64,000 nt of DNA. Source: Terana coerulea. Its lineage: Eukaryota; Basidiomycota; Agaricomycetes; Polyporales; Phanerochaetaceae. A program made the position numbers and the translations under genes. The DNA is taken from assembly GCA_024811115.1 (NCBI GenBank), contig JAKOGH010000480.1, forward strand, positions 1-64,000, read 5' to 3'. The notes under the pieces are model-generated. The model did no database searches. It saw only the letters and a program-made list of their open reading frames with translations, and was not told the DNA's origin. Positions 33,155 through 44,711 of the stretch are shown one piece after another. Each line of letters starts with the position of its first letter. Positions within the stretch are counted from its first letter, which is position 1.

Positions 33155-35762
33155 AAGTATTCGCGAGAGCCGTACTCAATGGCACCCGACTGTCGCTCGG
33201 GTATGGTCAATTCAGTTAACTTCACTTACATTCACTTACACACGTCTAGCTTGTCCAGCGTCTCGAGCTTATATCTCGGGCTCAGGCTCAGGTAAGCTCA
33301 AAAGACGTGGATGTATGCACTGGAAATAACATTGCTATCAGCTCCACGGAGTCCTATCAAGAGGTCGACAGGTTGACTACGGCTCACATAGCGATGCGCT
33401 GATGAGATGATTGCCCGTATAAGGTCGCTAGAGATGGAGCGTATCCATTACTACCACAATACCTAATCACTAGGAATATTACTGCTGACGCCAGTGACTA
33501 ATTCTTCATCAAATCGTACGAAATCAATGTATTGACTATGTATCCTATTGCATGTCACTTTTCCATGACGCATCTGAATCGTGCGCTGCATGCAGCCTAA
33601 GATATGGCGTACCGTTTGTACAAAAATTAGCGCCTCAATACAAATTGAAGTCCCGCCGTGAAATCCGTAAGTAACGCCCGTAAGTAACATTCAGAGCCCG
33701 CCGTGATAACATCAACCCACCGTAAACAACATACAAACCCACCGTGAAACATACACGACCTGGATGCGCATGGCGAACACTACAGCGAGCGAACGTAGCG
33801 CTGTAAATGCGACACGGGCGAATACTTATATTACTTATGCTGGCAAGTACGGGCGCGAGGCGAACACAACCCGGACGCGCATGGCGTAGACAAACAGCGT
33901 CCGTGTCGCGTCGACCAGTGTTCTGCAGCAGTCCCGGTGAGTTGCTCAGCTCTTCCCTTCATTTCTTATGTACCCCCATAGACAGAATCTTCATGCTGCA
34001 GAGTAGCCGACATGACATCGGCACGCACGATACAGGCAAGCACAGCACCTACGCCCGCGCACTGTACAAGTGAGCACGACGCAGGTGTGCACCACACGGA
34101 CAATCGCCCGATGAATTGTATGAACACGACAGCGGAATGCACCACGCAGACGAACGCGCAGACAACGCGTACTTCTTGACAAGGACGCGTGACGGTGAGT
34201 ACGCCAGAGGTATGCCTCCGGGGACAAACAGCCATGACGGCCGGCGCATACTTTGTGGAAGAGCATGGGTGGTGCATACAGTACCGTTGTGAGCCACTTG
34301 GATGAAGACACGCAACGGGCCACGGCCGTGGATGACTTGAACGGATGCGGACGTGCGACGCGCACCACTAGGAAGACTCACGACGCCGATGCGCTCGACA
34401 GCAACAGTGGCGTGCCTCAGGTGGACGATCAGGCACGATGGCGGTTGCATCATGACTGTGGATGCTGTTTGGTCAACCAGCGTCCTTGAAGGACCTGCCA
34501 CAGTCAATGCCAGAGTGATGGCTCACGACTCTCACACCCACGGCAGAGCCTCTGTCGCCTGCGATGGAGGCCGAGAGCTGGCGGAGAAACAAAGTGGACC
34601 AACCTGCTCTGCGTTCATCCACATCTCAAGATACTTCAGCGCTGCTACCGCCGCCACCAGTCGCACCACTCCCACTCCTCGAGCAGACTGACTCATTTTG
34701 GTCGTGGTAGACGAGAACGCGGAAGTCCTCGACTTCGCAAATCGGGAAGCTCGTTGGCGTGAAGACCTCTCCGATCGTTGAGTCTGTAGCTTCTATCTCA
34801 AGTAGAGCCGCTCGGCCCCTGTATATTCCATGTGGGTTGATCCGCACTGTTGTTCGCCCCTCTACCCGTCTTAGCCTTCGCAGCTTCTAGCGGTGTCTAA
34901 AATCCCGGTCTCGTCTATTTCTACCGGATTGTGCACGTATTTACGCGTCTCCTAGAGCTGTCTTAGTGCGTATATATAACAATTTGGCCCTCAAGTGTAT
35001 AGTAGCGCCGGTGCGGTTTAATCTGTCGAGTTTCTTTCTGCTTCAACCGCAATCGTACACTATACCAGCCGACTTAGTACCCAGTAGTAGTGAGTGGTCT
35101 CTCAACCAGCACCATCACAGCAAACATCCTCGCCTTCGCCGAACGCCAGGCTGGCCCAATGCCAAGCTGGGCACCTCGCCAGAGCCAAGCGAAGCGTCTC
35201 TTAAGTGTGTGTATTATTCCTGTCATTAGTTGTGTGGATCTGTGTTGCTTTGCTTGAGGGAATCGCGATCGTATCGGCTGGGAGCGGCGAAGCCCAACTT
35301 CCTCGAGTTCCCTATTAGGCAGGCAGAGGCCTTAACGCTCACGGCAGAAGTCTTTTTGCCCGCGCTCTATTCGCGACTCGAACCGCACTGTCAGCGCGAA
35401 CTGTCGCTAAACGCTTACTCGACGTCCCAGGATGCATACGTCAAAGTTACATTGAGTGAGTAGAATTTCCCACGCGCACATTGATTTCCCTTTTTTTTCA
35501 GATTTCGCGCGAGCTGTTTGCACTTCCCCAGACGTCGAGTGGGCCTCGGCGAAATGGTGCGACCAAGTGCCTTGCGGCTGGCAAAATAACAGGTCAGCAC
35601 CAAATGTCTCTGTTTAGGTGCGTTAGCGGAGAGATTTGTATCAGCGGATACTCGACGCCAGTACCTACGTACCCATTGCTGTCGCCCGCCCGTCTTGCGG
35701 CCATGCCGGTATACTCCTTCCCAGCCTCGATGCAATAGTTCTGAGCGGTAACCGGTTCCAAA
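33155..35762. other. Region without a recognised gene; degenerate minisatellite at 33650-33770
   Basis: 33650-33770 contains several degenerate units of the form CCCRCCGTRAAAC-AAC. Between 34049 and 34850 both strands have long open frames (152 codons minus, 112 plus, 73 minus), none recognised. The 34626-34847 minus frame (NPHGIYRGRAALLEIEATDS) looks protein-like but is isolated. 34966-35735 holds three frames of 77-106 codons without a known domain. Confidence 0.35.
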
Positions 35763-36185
35763 CTATGGCAGTGAGATTATACTTCCCGTGCTCGATGAAA
35801 TGGCGCAAGGGAAATCGTTGTAGAGTCGAAGTCCACCCACCACCCACCAAGTGCCGCTGACTTTGGCATCACCCTCAGCAGGAGCCTCGGGCTCGTCCCT
35901 CGAACATGTAGTAGACCTATTTGGTATACTATACAGGGCAGAACTTAGCCTAGATACGGGAGACAGAGTCGCTTCGGTCTCTCCCTCGCCTTCGGGCGTG
36001 CACGCTGCCATGCCGATGAGAATAGGAGAAGGGCCGACCTCGATGAACCGCTCAAGCTTGTCGTGTGTGAAGAGGATGTCCTGCATCTCAATCCTGCGGA
36101 CAGCAGAAGCAAACTGGCACGCGAGCAACTTGAGGAGTTACAATTCAGAGCAAAAAGCCCCCGCTACGTTAATTACAATCTCGTA
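35763..36185 (-). pseudogene. Fragment of fungal fatty acid synthase subunit alpha (N-terminal malonyl/palmitoyl transferase part)
   Basis: The minus-strand frame reads LLACQFASAVRRIEMQDILF, KLERFIEVGPSPILIGMAA and then SSALYSIPNRS with EPEAPAEGDAK. This corresponds to the start of fungal FAS alpha, which carries the last part of the malonyl/palmitoyl transferase domain before an Ala/Pro-rich linker to the acyl carrier domain. Only about 120 codons are present. No acyl carrier, ketoreductase, ketosynthase or phosphopantetheine transferase region follows. The upstream stretch LIVNVAGAFCSEL ends in a stop before LLKLLACQ. It lies 40 bp from the 3' end of K2 on the same strand. It is most likely a translocated gene fragment. 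Confidence 0.7.
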
Positions 36186-36223
36186 CTTCCATGATCTAGA
36201 TCTGCACCTTCCATCAGGATGAT

Positions 36224-38113
36224 TCACAGGGCGCCGCCGTTCAACCATTCGTGCTTAGCTATACCCTCTACGCTCAGCCTTGCTTCCGAGTCTTCTGTCA
36301 GAAGCTGCATAATGAGATCTTTCACTGCGATGCCAACAGGGAAATATCAATCAAAGTAAAGTAGGAAACAACGTAGGCATACCTAAGCCTGAACTTTTCA
36401 GAGGGAGTCTTTGCCACTTAATCCTCCTGGATCTCGACACGATGCCTGCGGGCGTAGTCGTATATACCTCATCGAAAGGGACGCAAGTCGCCAGCCTTGA
36501 TAGGTGTTACTGTTACAGTCAGTTCGTCGCGAAGTGCAAGGGTCGGCTTACATTGAGAACAGGGTGGCACCGACGCCGTAGCTATCCACCTTGGTAGTAT
36601 AACTCTGACCGGCATAGCACGCTCCTTCAATCTCTGGTGCCATAAATGCTCTTGTACCGACGAAGCTCTAACGAAAGCAGACCAGTGAGCTGTTATTTTC
36701 ACCAAGACTGCGGGCTAAAATATTACCTTGAGTGCATCGTCATCCGAAAATCTCTTTGACAAACCGAAGTCGGTAAGCTTGACATACGGGTCCAATTTGG
36801 CAATGACAAGTACGTTCTTTGCACACATGAGCAGCGTTCGTGCAGGCTAACAGGGAACATACGGAAGGCTTGATGTCACGATGTGTGATGCATTTGGAAT
36901 GCAGGTAATTCGAGCGTCGCAGAGTTGCCACACCACAGCCTTAGCCTGCATCTCGTCTATGTAGAAAAGGCTTGATCAGAAACAGTTTTGTGTTTGTGGC
37001 AACCAATACATACTGAGAGCTCCGTCTTCCTTTATCCACTTTGTAAGACTTCCGAGAACAGCAAGTTCCATAACAATATCTATAACAATTAGAAGAATAA
37101 GACGCAAAGCGACGTTAATTTGCTTACAATAGCTTGATGGACAGGCATAAAATGCGTCGAAGCGAATGATATGATCCTAGGTAGCATGTTCCTCAATACT
37201 GGAAGTCTTGGAGTAGTAGTTACACTCACGTCGTAAGCTCTCTCATAACCTGGGCCTCGCGAATAGCTGGATCCAGAGTACCCATCTCTGCGGCCATTTT
37301 GTCTGGACGCAGGATCTTTATCGCATGCCACGTGCCGATATCGCTGACGCGTTGCCTTGCGAATAATACCGAAACCACCCTCACCATCTCCGACGCTAAT
37401 GTCGACACCTTGGGAAGTCAGTCATCTCAGCATGAAGTAGAATAGCGTACGTTTCCAGCATTTCGAAGCGAGATTGAACCTAAGATAGGCCAGTAAGAGC
37501 GAGTACGCGATCGAGGGACGAGACATACACTATCAGGTTGGAAAGGTGAAATATAAAGCCTGGGAAAGAGCATCATTAATAAAGCCAATGTAGGGATGAT
37601 ATACAACGCACCGACGTAGCCCCTTGTGTTGCCTCCTAGGGACACAAAATCATGGTCCTGGAGCATATGTGCCTTCTCTTGCGGTATCCGTTTACCGTTC
37701 ACCCTGGACCATGACATGATGTGCGGATAAGGAAGATACTGCAATACGTATAGCAGTGCTGCAGACACTCACATACACTCCATTGTAGCTATGATCCCGC
37801 ACATAAACTTGGTAGTGTCCCGTGAAGGATCTGTCCGGGTTATGAAGCTACAATGACGTTCGCCTAATGCATTCTCAGTCAGTGTTGTCCGAGTGTTCGC
37901 GAACGGTGCTCACTGATGTAAGGAAGCTTCAGAACATAGTCTTTTTCTGCGACCAAGCTTGAACCAGTCTTCTTGATAGGGGATATAGATACGGGTGGCG
38001 ACTGCCGGGATATCGTCACTGCTTTCCAGCACCCCACTCGCAACAGGGACAGGTGCCTCGGATGGTAGCCCGCTGCATGACTTGGAAGGTGCCACGTCCT
38101 CATAGAACTCGCG
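36224..38113 (-). CDS. FHA-domain serine/threonine protein kinase K2, paralogue of K1
   Basis: Same design as K1. FHA pieces are IYIPYQEDWFKLGR, DYVLKLPYIS, RHCSFITRTDPS, HYQVYVRDHSYNGVY and GKRIPQEKAHMLQDHDFVSL with GGN. Kinase pieces are VGDGEGGFGIIRKAT (glycine loop), WHAIKILRPDKMAAEMG (Lys), AIREAQVMRELTT, DHIIRFDAFY and IVMELAVLGSLTKWI. Then come THRDIKP, NVLVIAKLDPYVKLTDFGLS, GTRAFMAPEIEG (intact APE), KVDSYGVGATLFSM and KDLIMQLLTEDSEARLSVEG with HEWLNGGAL, ending at TGA 36224-36226. About nine introns have canonical borders. Frameshifts include CCC for an expected CCCC at 37819-37821, T5 for T4 at 37942-37946 and one missing base before NYLHSKC. All catalytic motifs are present, so it is probably functional if those are sequencing errors. 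The first exon, upstream of 38113, was not identified. Confidence 0.8.
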
Positions 38114-38250
38114 CTGTAATATAGCAACGGCAGCATATAGAAAGCTTTGAGCGCATTCTAAGGAACCTCAGCACAAAGCCATTTCGCGATCTGTTGTATA
38201 GCACGCGTGAAGCGGGCTGGTTCGAAAAAGCAGGGCCCTACATCAGCTAT

Positions 38251-38529
38251 CACTGCGGCGACCGGACGATAAGTCCTGTAGATTTATCGGGGACTTATCG
38301 TGAGAAGGGAACAAAACATCTCTCGTGCCTCCTTCGTATGTCTTGCATGTAGCAGCCAGAACCATTTCGATGGATTGGATTTATGCTGAACATATGCAAG
38401 AACAAAGAGGCATTATGAATGCGTCTAGCATGTGTCTCTCATGGCCATAAAAGACAAATTGTTCCCGTGTCCGCGATAAGTCCCGGATAAGTCCAAGGTC
38501 TTTATTGGGCAGTCATGATCACCGCAGTG
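38251..38529. mobile_element. MITE-like element, CACTGCGG ends, TAT flanks
   Basis: The left end CACTGCGGCGACC (38251) and the right end ATCACCGCAGTG (to 38529) are inverted. Similarity continues inward over about 70 bp, with GGGGACTTATCGTGAGAAGGGAACAA paired with the inverted GGGACTTATCGCGGACACGGGAACAA. TAT flanks both sides (38248-38250 and 38530-38532). The body of 279 bp has no open frame. CACTG-type ends with TA-containing duplications occur in Tc1/mariner-like and some other DNA transposons. The superfamily is not decided. Confidence 0.7.
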
Positions 38530-39265
38530 TATGTGTCTCCTTTCCGGTCAAACCCTTTCAAAAGGAGTGAATCGCCTTCAAAACATATCCCATATGCGCG
38601 CTGACTTGGATCATTTCCTGTCGGCGGCGGAGAAATGGTGACATGAGGTCATGCTCGTGAAGGAGCAAAGTCGGCGAACGACTATTCAAGTCTGGGGCGT
38701 GTCTCGTCAGCGATTGGATGTTGCGAAGGCTGTGTGAACCCACATGCACCAGCCTTGCGCCCTACCGCGAAGCGTCATCCCGCTTCCTGGTCCCTTTGTA
38801 GTTCTTAGGCGCCAGGTCTCGATTACAATCTTCGAGTGGTGGAGCGTTGCTTGATAAGCGAGGGAGACGACGGTCCGAGACGGCAGTCGAAGGGTGCATT
38901 GACTGCGCTGACGCACTCTGAACCACTTGAAGAGGGAAGCCACTCCGAGTGAAGACGGAATATTAATTTCAGAACCGTGCCACGCACATTGGGTGCGATA
39001 CGACACAAAGGAATCGAGTGCCGTAGAGGCAACGCGCGAGGGGCGCATTGACGTAGTAAAAGACTCCAAAACGTTGTGCCAAAACTCAAAGCAGCCTTGG
39101 CCCAAGCCCGCACACATGACTGAGATCGCAAAGGTCAGAGGATGTAAAGGTACAAAATCTGACGAACACGTTACCGTGCATCTCAGTCTGAAAGGAACAT
39201 TGAGCTCCTCGGTCTACTTAAGGCGGGAGAAGAGAACCTGAGAGTCACAGTCAACCGTTAGCAGC
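38530..39265. other. Spacer, no recognised gene
   Basis: Minus frames of 136 and 102 codons (38707-39117 and 38823-39131) and a plus frame of 104 codons (38927-39241) overlap. None is recognised. Confidence 0.3.
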
Positions 39266-40217
39266 ATGCCGATGTATTCAAGACCACTACTACAAGGACA
39301 CCACCTTCGTCTTCTTCGAGGTACAGCACCGTTCCTCTGTTCTCTGCAAGCCGCTGATCCTCGACAGGTCGAAGGTTGCTTGTACAACTTCCCGCGAGCG
39401 GTTTTGGCCAGTAGCTCGGTCGCATTTTCAAAGCTCTTAAGGCTCCAATCGCACACGGGTGGCGGGACCAGCGACGTTTCACCGATCGTACTTGCCGCTG
39501 TTCTCAAGTCCGACTTCGAGCCCTTCCTGGATTTCTTGCGCGGGCCTCGGTGAGCCTCGCATTTTACAGTGAGAGAAGTGGCATACCTGACAGCCCGCAG
39601 TCATAGATGCCAGGCGTTTTCTGTCGAAGAGCTGGTCTCGATTCTGAAGCTCTCGGACACGTGGATGGTACCCGCTGGCCGTCAGTTCGCTATCGAGTCA
39701 CTCGGAGACAGCGGATTAACGACGGCAAGGTGGATCCTGCCTTGACGCTGCGTACATCCGTCGAGCTGCGTGTTCGGAATGGTTCAAGCCAGCGTTAACA
39801 AAGCTCGCGTCGTCGCCACTGGAAATGCTCAAACCGGGAGCAAATCGCGACCCTTGGCAGCGACATCATACACAAGCTGATCCAGCTCAGGTCGGAGGTC
39901 GACAAGTACCGTGGCGTAGTGGCACAAGGAAACTGCGTTCCTCCGGGGCTGTACACCTAACGTGCCAGAGGACGTCAGCATGCTTGCAGGGCTGGCGTAA
40001 GTTATGGGCAGACGTTGTGACGGCTATGGTGCTCGACAGCAGCTGGCACTCCGGGAAGACGATCGTCGCGCGCATCGAGAAGTCCAAACGAGGGGATATC
40101 TGTGAAAGGTGCTTCGAGGGTTACATTGAAACGATGAAGACGAGGGAGATTCTTACCAAGGAAGACGAGATGGTTGGTACTTGGGCAGACGGGTTGTTCG
40201 CTCAGGTGTCTTGGTAG
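39266..40217 (+). CDS. BTB/POZ domain protein (third in window)
   Basis: Pieces in order: DHYYKDTTFVFFEV, an intron (GTACAGCACC to CTCGACAG, about 39321-39368), EGCLYNFPRAVLASSSVAFS and KLLRLQ. Then come SPIVLAAVLKSDFEPFLDFL, an intron at 39552-39600, AFSVEELVSILKLSDTWMVP, EWFKPALTKLASSPLEML, ATLGSDIIHKLIQLRSEVDK, KLWADVVTAMVLDSSWHSGK, RGDICERCFEGYIE and EDEMVGTWADGLFAQVSW, ending at TAG 40215-40217. The BTB fold, the K-EWFKPA hinge and the C-x2-C end are typical of the expanded Agaricomycete BTB family, probably adaptor proteins. Several one-base frame changes are needed. ATG 39266 is the nearest start but is out of frame with the second block. It is more similar in layout to the family norm than the 14-kb pair. 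Confidence 0.7.
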
Positions 40218-40269
40218 ATGCATGTGTCGGTTGACAATCTGTATATATTTACTGGGGAGGCGCAATGAT

Positions 40270-40870
40270 AGCATGGTGATACGGTAGAAGACGAACTGGA
40301 CTGAGCAAGGAATGAGGGCGAGATGAAGCAGACTTGCGATGTGACCTTATAGGCGCTTGCGAAGGAGATAAGATAAATCTACCTTCATCTAAACGCCCAA
40401 AGATTGTCCAGCATGCGAGGGCGCGCGTCTGCCGTTGCGAATTCGAAGTTCCAGCTGCCCGGTTTGTTCGACTCGTACCTCTGATACCTCAACCCTCAAG
40501 CCCATGCGAGCATGGCTGCACGCCCGAATACCTACGTAGAAGCACGCGCACAGGGAGAAGACTGCTCAGCCGCAGCTCACAGGGGATCGCCCGCCACTCT
40601 TGGGGGGTGCTCCCGTGCAGTGAGGGTCGCGGCAGGATCCCGCCTGCAGGGCGAACATCCGATCTGGTAACCTCAGCCTTCGAGTCGCGTCCCCGGCCGG
40701 CCTCGCTCGTCGAAGGGATGGTCGCTGCATGCTACTGCTTCATGGTAAGTTTGGACATCTGCGTCGCATCATCTCTGACGTGTCTGCCTGTGCAGTAAAC
40801 GGGTAGCCCGCTGCCTGCTGGACATTCTGTTGTTGAAACGCAACCCACTGGCCGCTGTCATCACGCACAC
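40270..40870 (+). repeat. Diverged Z-type unit (Z6)
   Basis: Highly similar to the reverse complement of 25135-25690 (Z5) and moderately to Z1. Landmarks: ATGAAGCAGACTTGCG at 40323, an AAGATAA word at 40371, CACGCCCGAATACCTACGTAG at 40522, GGCGAACATCCGATCTGG at 40650, SLVEGMVAACYCFM coding text before the donor ATGGTAAGTTTGG at 40742, and the acceptor TGTGCAG near 40796. A 154-codon frame is open across the first exon (40334-40798) but starts at TTG. The GEHPIW frame stops at TAA 40671. No X/Y-type gene precedes it; the BTB gene ends only about 100 bp upstream. Confidence 0.6.
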
Positions 40871-42111
40871 TCATTGGCTGTGGCTGTTTGGCAACGCGTC
40901 ACTCGTCCACTTCGCTCGCGCTCTCCCTCGTCCTACCCTCACTCATCTTCAACGTAACCACTCACTGTCTGACTGCACCTATACCGTTCACCTCGCACTT
41001 TGTCCACGGTCGACGTGCAAATCGCATAGGGGCCTTGGACCACACCCGTAGGTTGCCGAAGTGTATACAACGAGGCTTGCACGCCGCCCATCAGCCATCG
41101 TGCGCTCAGTCGCTCTCTGCCCCACCTCAACCTCTCCGTTACCTGTGTTCGCCGCGACTTACCCATCCGTGGTGCTTATGGTCCCTTCTGGCCGGTTAAC
41201 GCAAGCAACGAGCGTGCAAACCACGGATATAACACATATAAGTGCGTTACTCATATACTTGCTGGCCGTGCTCTTGGGGCGCACCCTTCGGCCGTAAGCT
41301 CTTTTGCTGACGCAGCCTCGCTTTGCTTTTGCTTCGCAGTCGTGCTTGCATGTGCACACTTCGCTGTGCGCTCAATCGCTTGCTGCCTCCCACCGTTCTC
41401 GCCCGCCCCTGCCTCTGAAAGCTCGTGTTCGTCTCCGGCCAGTGCACCCCTGTAGATCTTTTGAGGGCTACTGAGTTGTTCGGTTGCGTTGCGTCCGACG
41501 GAGCGCCATCGCTGGCTTACTTTTGGGATATATTCTTCGGCTATCGCATGCAGATGTCGGACAAAAGTCAGGCTTGAATGGTACAGGAGAGCTGGGCGTA
41601 GCCCTCCTCATTTAGTGGCCGTGTCGGCTACTGGGTGTTAACACTTCGTACAGGCTTGATGTCAGCACGCAGGGCGTGGTGGATGCGGTCCACCACGACG
41701 ATTCACTGGGCAGTAACATGTGGTCGTCATTCTAATATATCAATATCTTCGACTACAATGTATATCATATTAGAGTATATACACAGTTTGGCCCTTCCAT
41801 GTGTCCGCCAGGCAACAAATCTTCGCTGGGCGGCTGGCTCCCCCTACGCAGGCAGCCCTTAAGACCATGCTCGCTCATGGCCTCAAACAAATTCTTGAAT
41901 GCCCTCTGACGCTAATGGTGCTCAAAATTCCTATACACCAGCACAAACCACAATTGTTTTGCGTGCGGCGTGCGCCCATGCACGGCTACAGGAAGGTCTG
42001 CCCGGCAGTGCCAGCATACAGGGCTCGGATATCCCCGTCAGCGTGTCAGCGCGCCTAAATCGCGCGTGCTGCTTCTTCTGCGTGGCATCCGCGAACTGAG
42101 TCTGAAGAGAC
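40871..42111. other. Region downstream of Z6, no recognised gene
   Basis: Might hold downstream exons of Z6, since 41160-41230 faintly resembles 49960-50030 beyond Z3, but no reading frame or splice model is convincing. Frames of 75-103 codons only. Confidence 0.3.
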
Positions 42112-44711
42112 ATGAATACTCGGACTCGAGCTCAAGTACGACGGTTACAAGTGGACGACGGTGCGCGTAGGGATGGTTTGGGATATCTCTTGGTCTGGCT
42201 CAAGCTGTTATGCAGGCCTGCCGTCTTCGTCAGATCCTCAGGAGTCCCGTGCGCTTCGTAAACGTGCCAATCCTGGCCCGCCTGGAGAGTCAGCGGAGGT
42301 TGAAGGCTAAGCTTCGCCCTCGGGATGAGCGTACGTCTAGCCCTCCCGCTCTGACGAAACCAGACCTTATTTAATATTGTAGTTCAAACTCAAGAATGTC
42401 ACATTGCGTTGAAGGATGGACGAAAGCTCGGAGCTCAGTGCTTTGTCTGTAGGCGGAAGTCGCGGGGCGAGAAGCTCGACGACGAGTGTCGCTGGAAAGG
42501 TGCGTAGCTATCTCGTATCATCGCATGACGTACCCCAGATGTAACCGACGTCTTCACAGACTTCAGAATGCTCACCAACGGCGGAGAGCAACTCAAGTTC
42601 AGCCCTGGCAAAAGCCCGCGCCTCCGACATATCGTCTGAACTTTCGGCCACCTCCTCATTGCACGCAATGAATGAACTCATAGTACTTTTCTCGGTTTAA
42701 ACGAGCATATATTGGAGGACTCAACGAGATATTTACAGGGCCAAATCTCGCCTTTTGTGTCTGACATCGTGCGCGAATACGAAGTCCACGTAGTCTCTCC
42801 CTGGACTGATACGCAAACACCGGAGATGCAAGCTCGGACTACTTGCGGTAGGTCATGTCTACCTCCCATCAGTGTGAAGCCATGATCGTTGTTTACCATC
42901 GTCGAAAGATCAGTGTGATTTCTCAATTCTCTCCTGTTCTTTTGTCTGTGTTCAATGCGCTTGGGAAGTCTGTCCCAAATGCCACGACATACCACCTGCT
43001 GTTGATGCTCAATGTGAGTGCTCGTGACGTAGTAATGCAGTTCCTAATGCTTATGTACGCCATAGCATGCAGTAAGCGTATCACTGGGAGAAGATCTCAT
43101 TCGTATAGGCCCGTGTCAGCGGTTTGCTGAGAACGAGGTGGCCGTGATATCATCTCAACTCAAAACTCAGCAACGGCTTCATCTAGCCCCAAAGGCCAGC
43201 TATCGCAATATGCGCGGCAGCACATACAACTCGCCCAGAAAAGGCGGATAATCCCCCGTCTCCGGCCGACAGAACTAGGCTGCTTTGGCGACATATGGGC
43301 GCTGGGTATCCCCATAATCATCTCCAACACTTCTACGGGACCTGGATGGTCGCCTCAGGCTTTGAAAGAGTACCACGGAGACAAGGAGATTCATGTTATT
43401 GACAGCAGATCTCCAGAAAAGCCGGTTCCGATGTCGTTGTCACATTTCATGGATCAGTTCGAGGAGCTCAAGGATGGCAAGCACAGCTATTCACTCAAGC
43501 TCGCGGTCTGTACTTGCCCCGAATATTTGAGTGAAGACTATTCTTATGCATTATTCCCTTAGGATCATCCGCCTTCACAGGCAATGAAGAAGCACTTTGC
43601 CGATCACAGTCAGAACTTCCAGGACAGTCTGCATATTCCTAGCTTTGTTGCCGACAATGGGTTCAATAACCTCCTGGCACATTGGCCATCAGGGTCAGAA
43701 GACTGTAGCTGGCATATACATTGCAAGCCCGATGTTGGTTCGTAGCTTGCTGATGTACTTTCCTCTCGATACTCGATGATGACGTGAGACATAGGACCTA
43801 AAATGTACATTGCAACTCCCGATGTAACTGATGACGGGTCGACTCCGGTACACAAAGAGCGCCCACTTCGGCTGTCAATAGCATGCTCCATGCATCAGGT
43901 GACGGGGTGCCGAGTGGACTATTTGGGCAGGTGAAGATGCACCGACGCTTTCCCGTTACCTGCAAGAGAATTTCCCATTGGACCCGCCTACCGATGATCC
44001 TATTCACCACCGATCCGTGTTTTACAGATGCTATGCGCCAAGATCTGCAAGAGAAAACAGGGATTCGTGGGTACACTTTCATACAGCAGGTGGGCGACAT
44101 GGTCTATATACCTGTGGACTGTGCACATCAGGTGCGTGGATTCATGGTCGATTGCATGTTGACAAACGCAGCCTCATTGAACATGGCAGGTCCAGAACAG
44201 AGCATCATGTGTGAAGGTTGCTACTGATTTCTGCTCCTTCCTGTGCGTGAAAGGGACACAGCATGTCACCGAGGAGTTCTATCACGAGGAGATGCCTGAC
44301 GTAGTGCAGATATCATCTGTACTGTGGTACGCGTGGAACTCACTGCAGAACCTGCTTCCACATGTGGCAGAGGAACAAGGGTTTCAGGCGGCTAGTTCAC
44401 AGACTAAGTTCAAGACGCAAACTCCAATTCAAGGCAACAGAAGCAGAAGAGTGGTTCTGGGGTACTTCGGAGTACACCTGTCCACATAAGGACTGTGCGA
44501 AGTACGGTGACGGGCGCAGATTATGACGCAAATGGAGTGTGGAACCACATGTAAGTGTTGAATCTACCTATTAAAGTATGTTACCATCTGAGAGACTTGC
44601 AGTACACAAAGCCACCACCTTTCGGAGTATCCCAGGGACCTCATAAGCAAAGATCGCGAGACGTTCGAAGGCCTATTTGACCGCTGGATGGAAAAGAATG
44701 GGAAGGCTTAA
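42112..44711 (+). CDS. KDM3/JHDM2-type JmjC-domain protein (putative histone H3K9 demethylase)
   Basis: ATG 42112 begins MNTRTRAQVRRLQVDDGARR. Exon 2 gives LQTQECHIALKDGRKLGAQ and a zinc-binding segment CFVCRRKSRGEKLDDECRWK, spliced in phase to DFRMLTNGGEQLKFSPGKSP. Next come EHILEDSTRYLQGQISPFVS and a second Cys-rich motif (CDFSILSCSFVCVQC with CPKCHD, 42880-43010), like the C-x2-C region before JmjC in KDM3 proteins. JmjC pieces are FGDIWALGIPIIISNTS, KEYHGDKEIHVIDSRSPEK, NNLLAHWPSG, GPKMYIA and STPVHK, with Asp expected next (one base missing after 43858). Then come SAVNSMLHASGDG, DLQEKTGIRGYTFIQQVGDM and VYIPVDCAHQV (distal His), and KVATDFCSFL. A C-terminal Cys/His segment (CPHKDCAKYGDG) and EYPRDLISKDRETFEGLFDR end at TAA 44709-44711. 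If H-x-D and the distal His are intact it should be an Fe(II)/2-oxoglutarate demethylase. At least five single-base frame changes are present. Confidence 0.75.

Noticed and set aside
34049..34507. 152-codon minus-strand frame
   Set aside because: The region is open on both strands, rich in simple Cys/His/Arg text, and has no recognisable motif or splice support.
42435..42668. 77-codon minus-strand frame
   Set aside because: Lies opposite exons of the KDM3-like gene that join in phase and carry zinc-binding residues.
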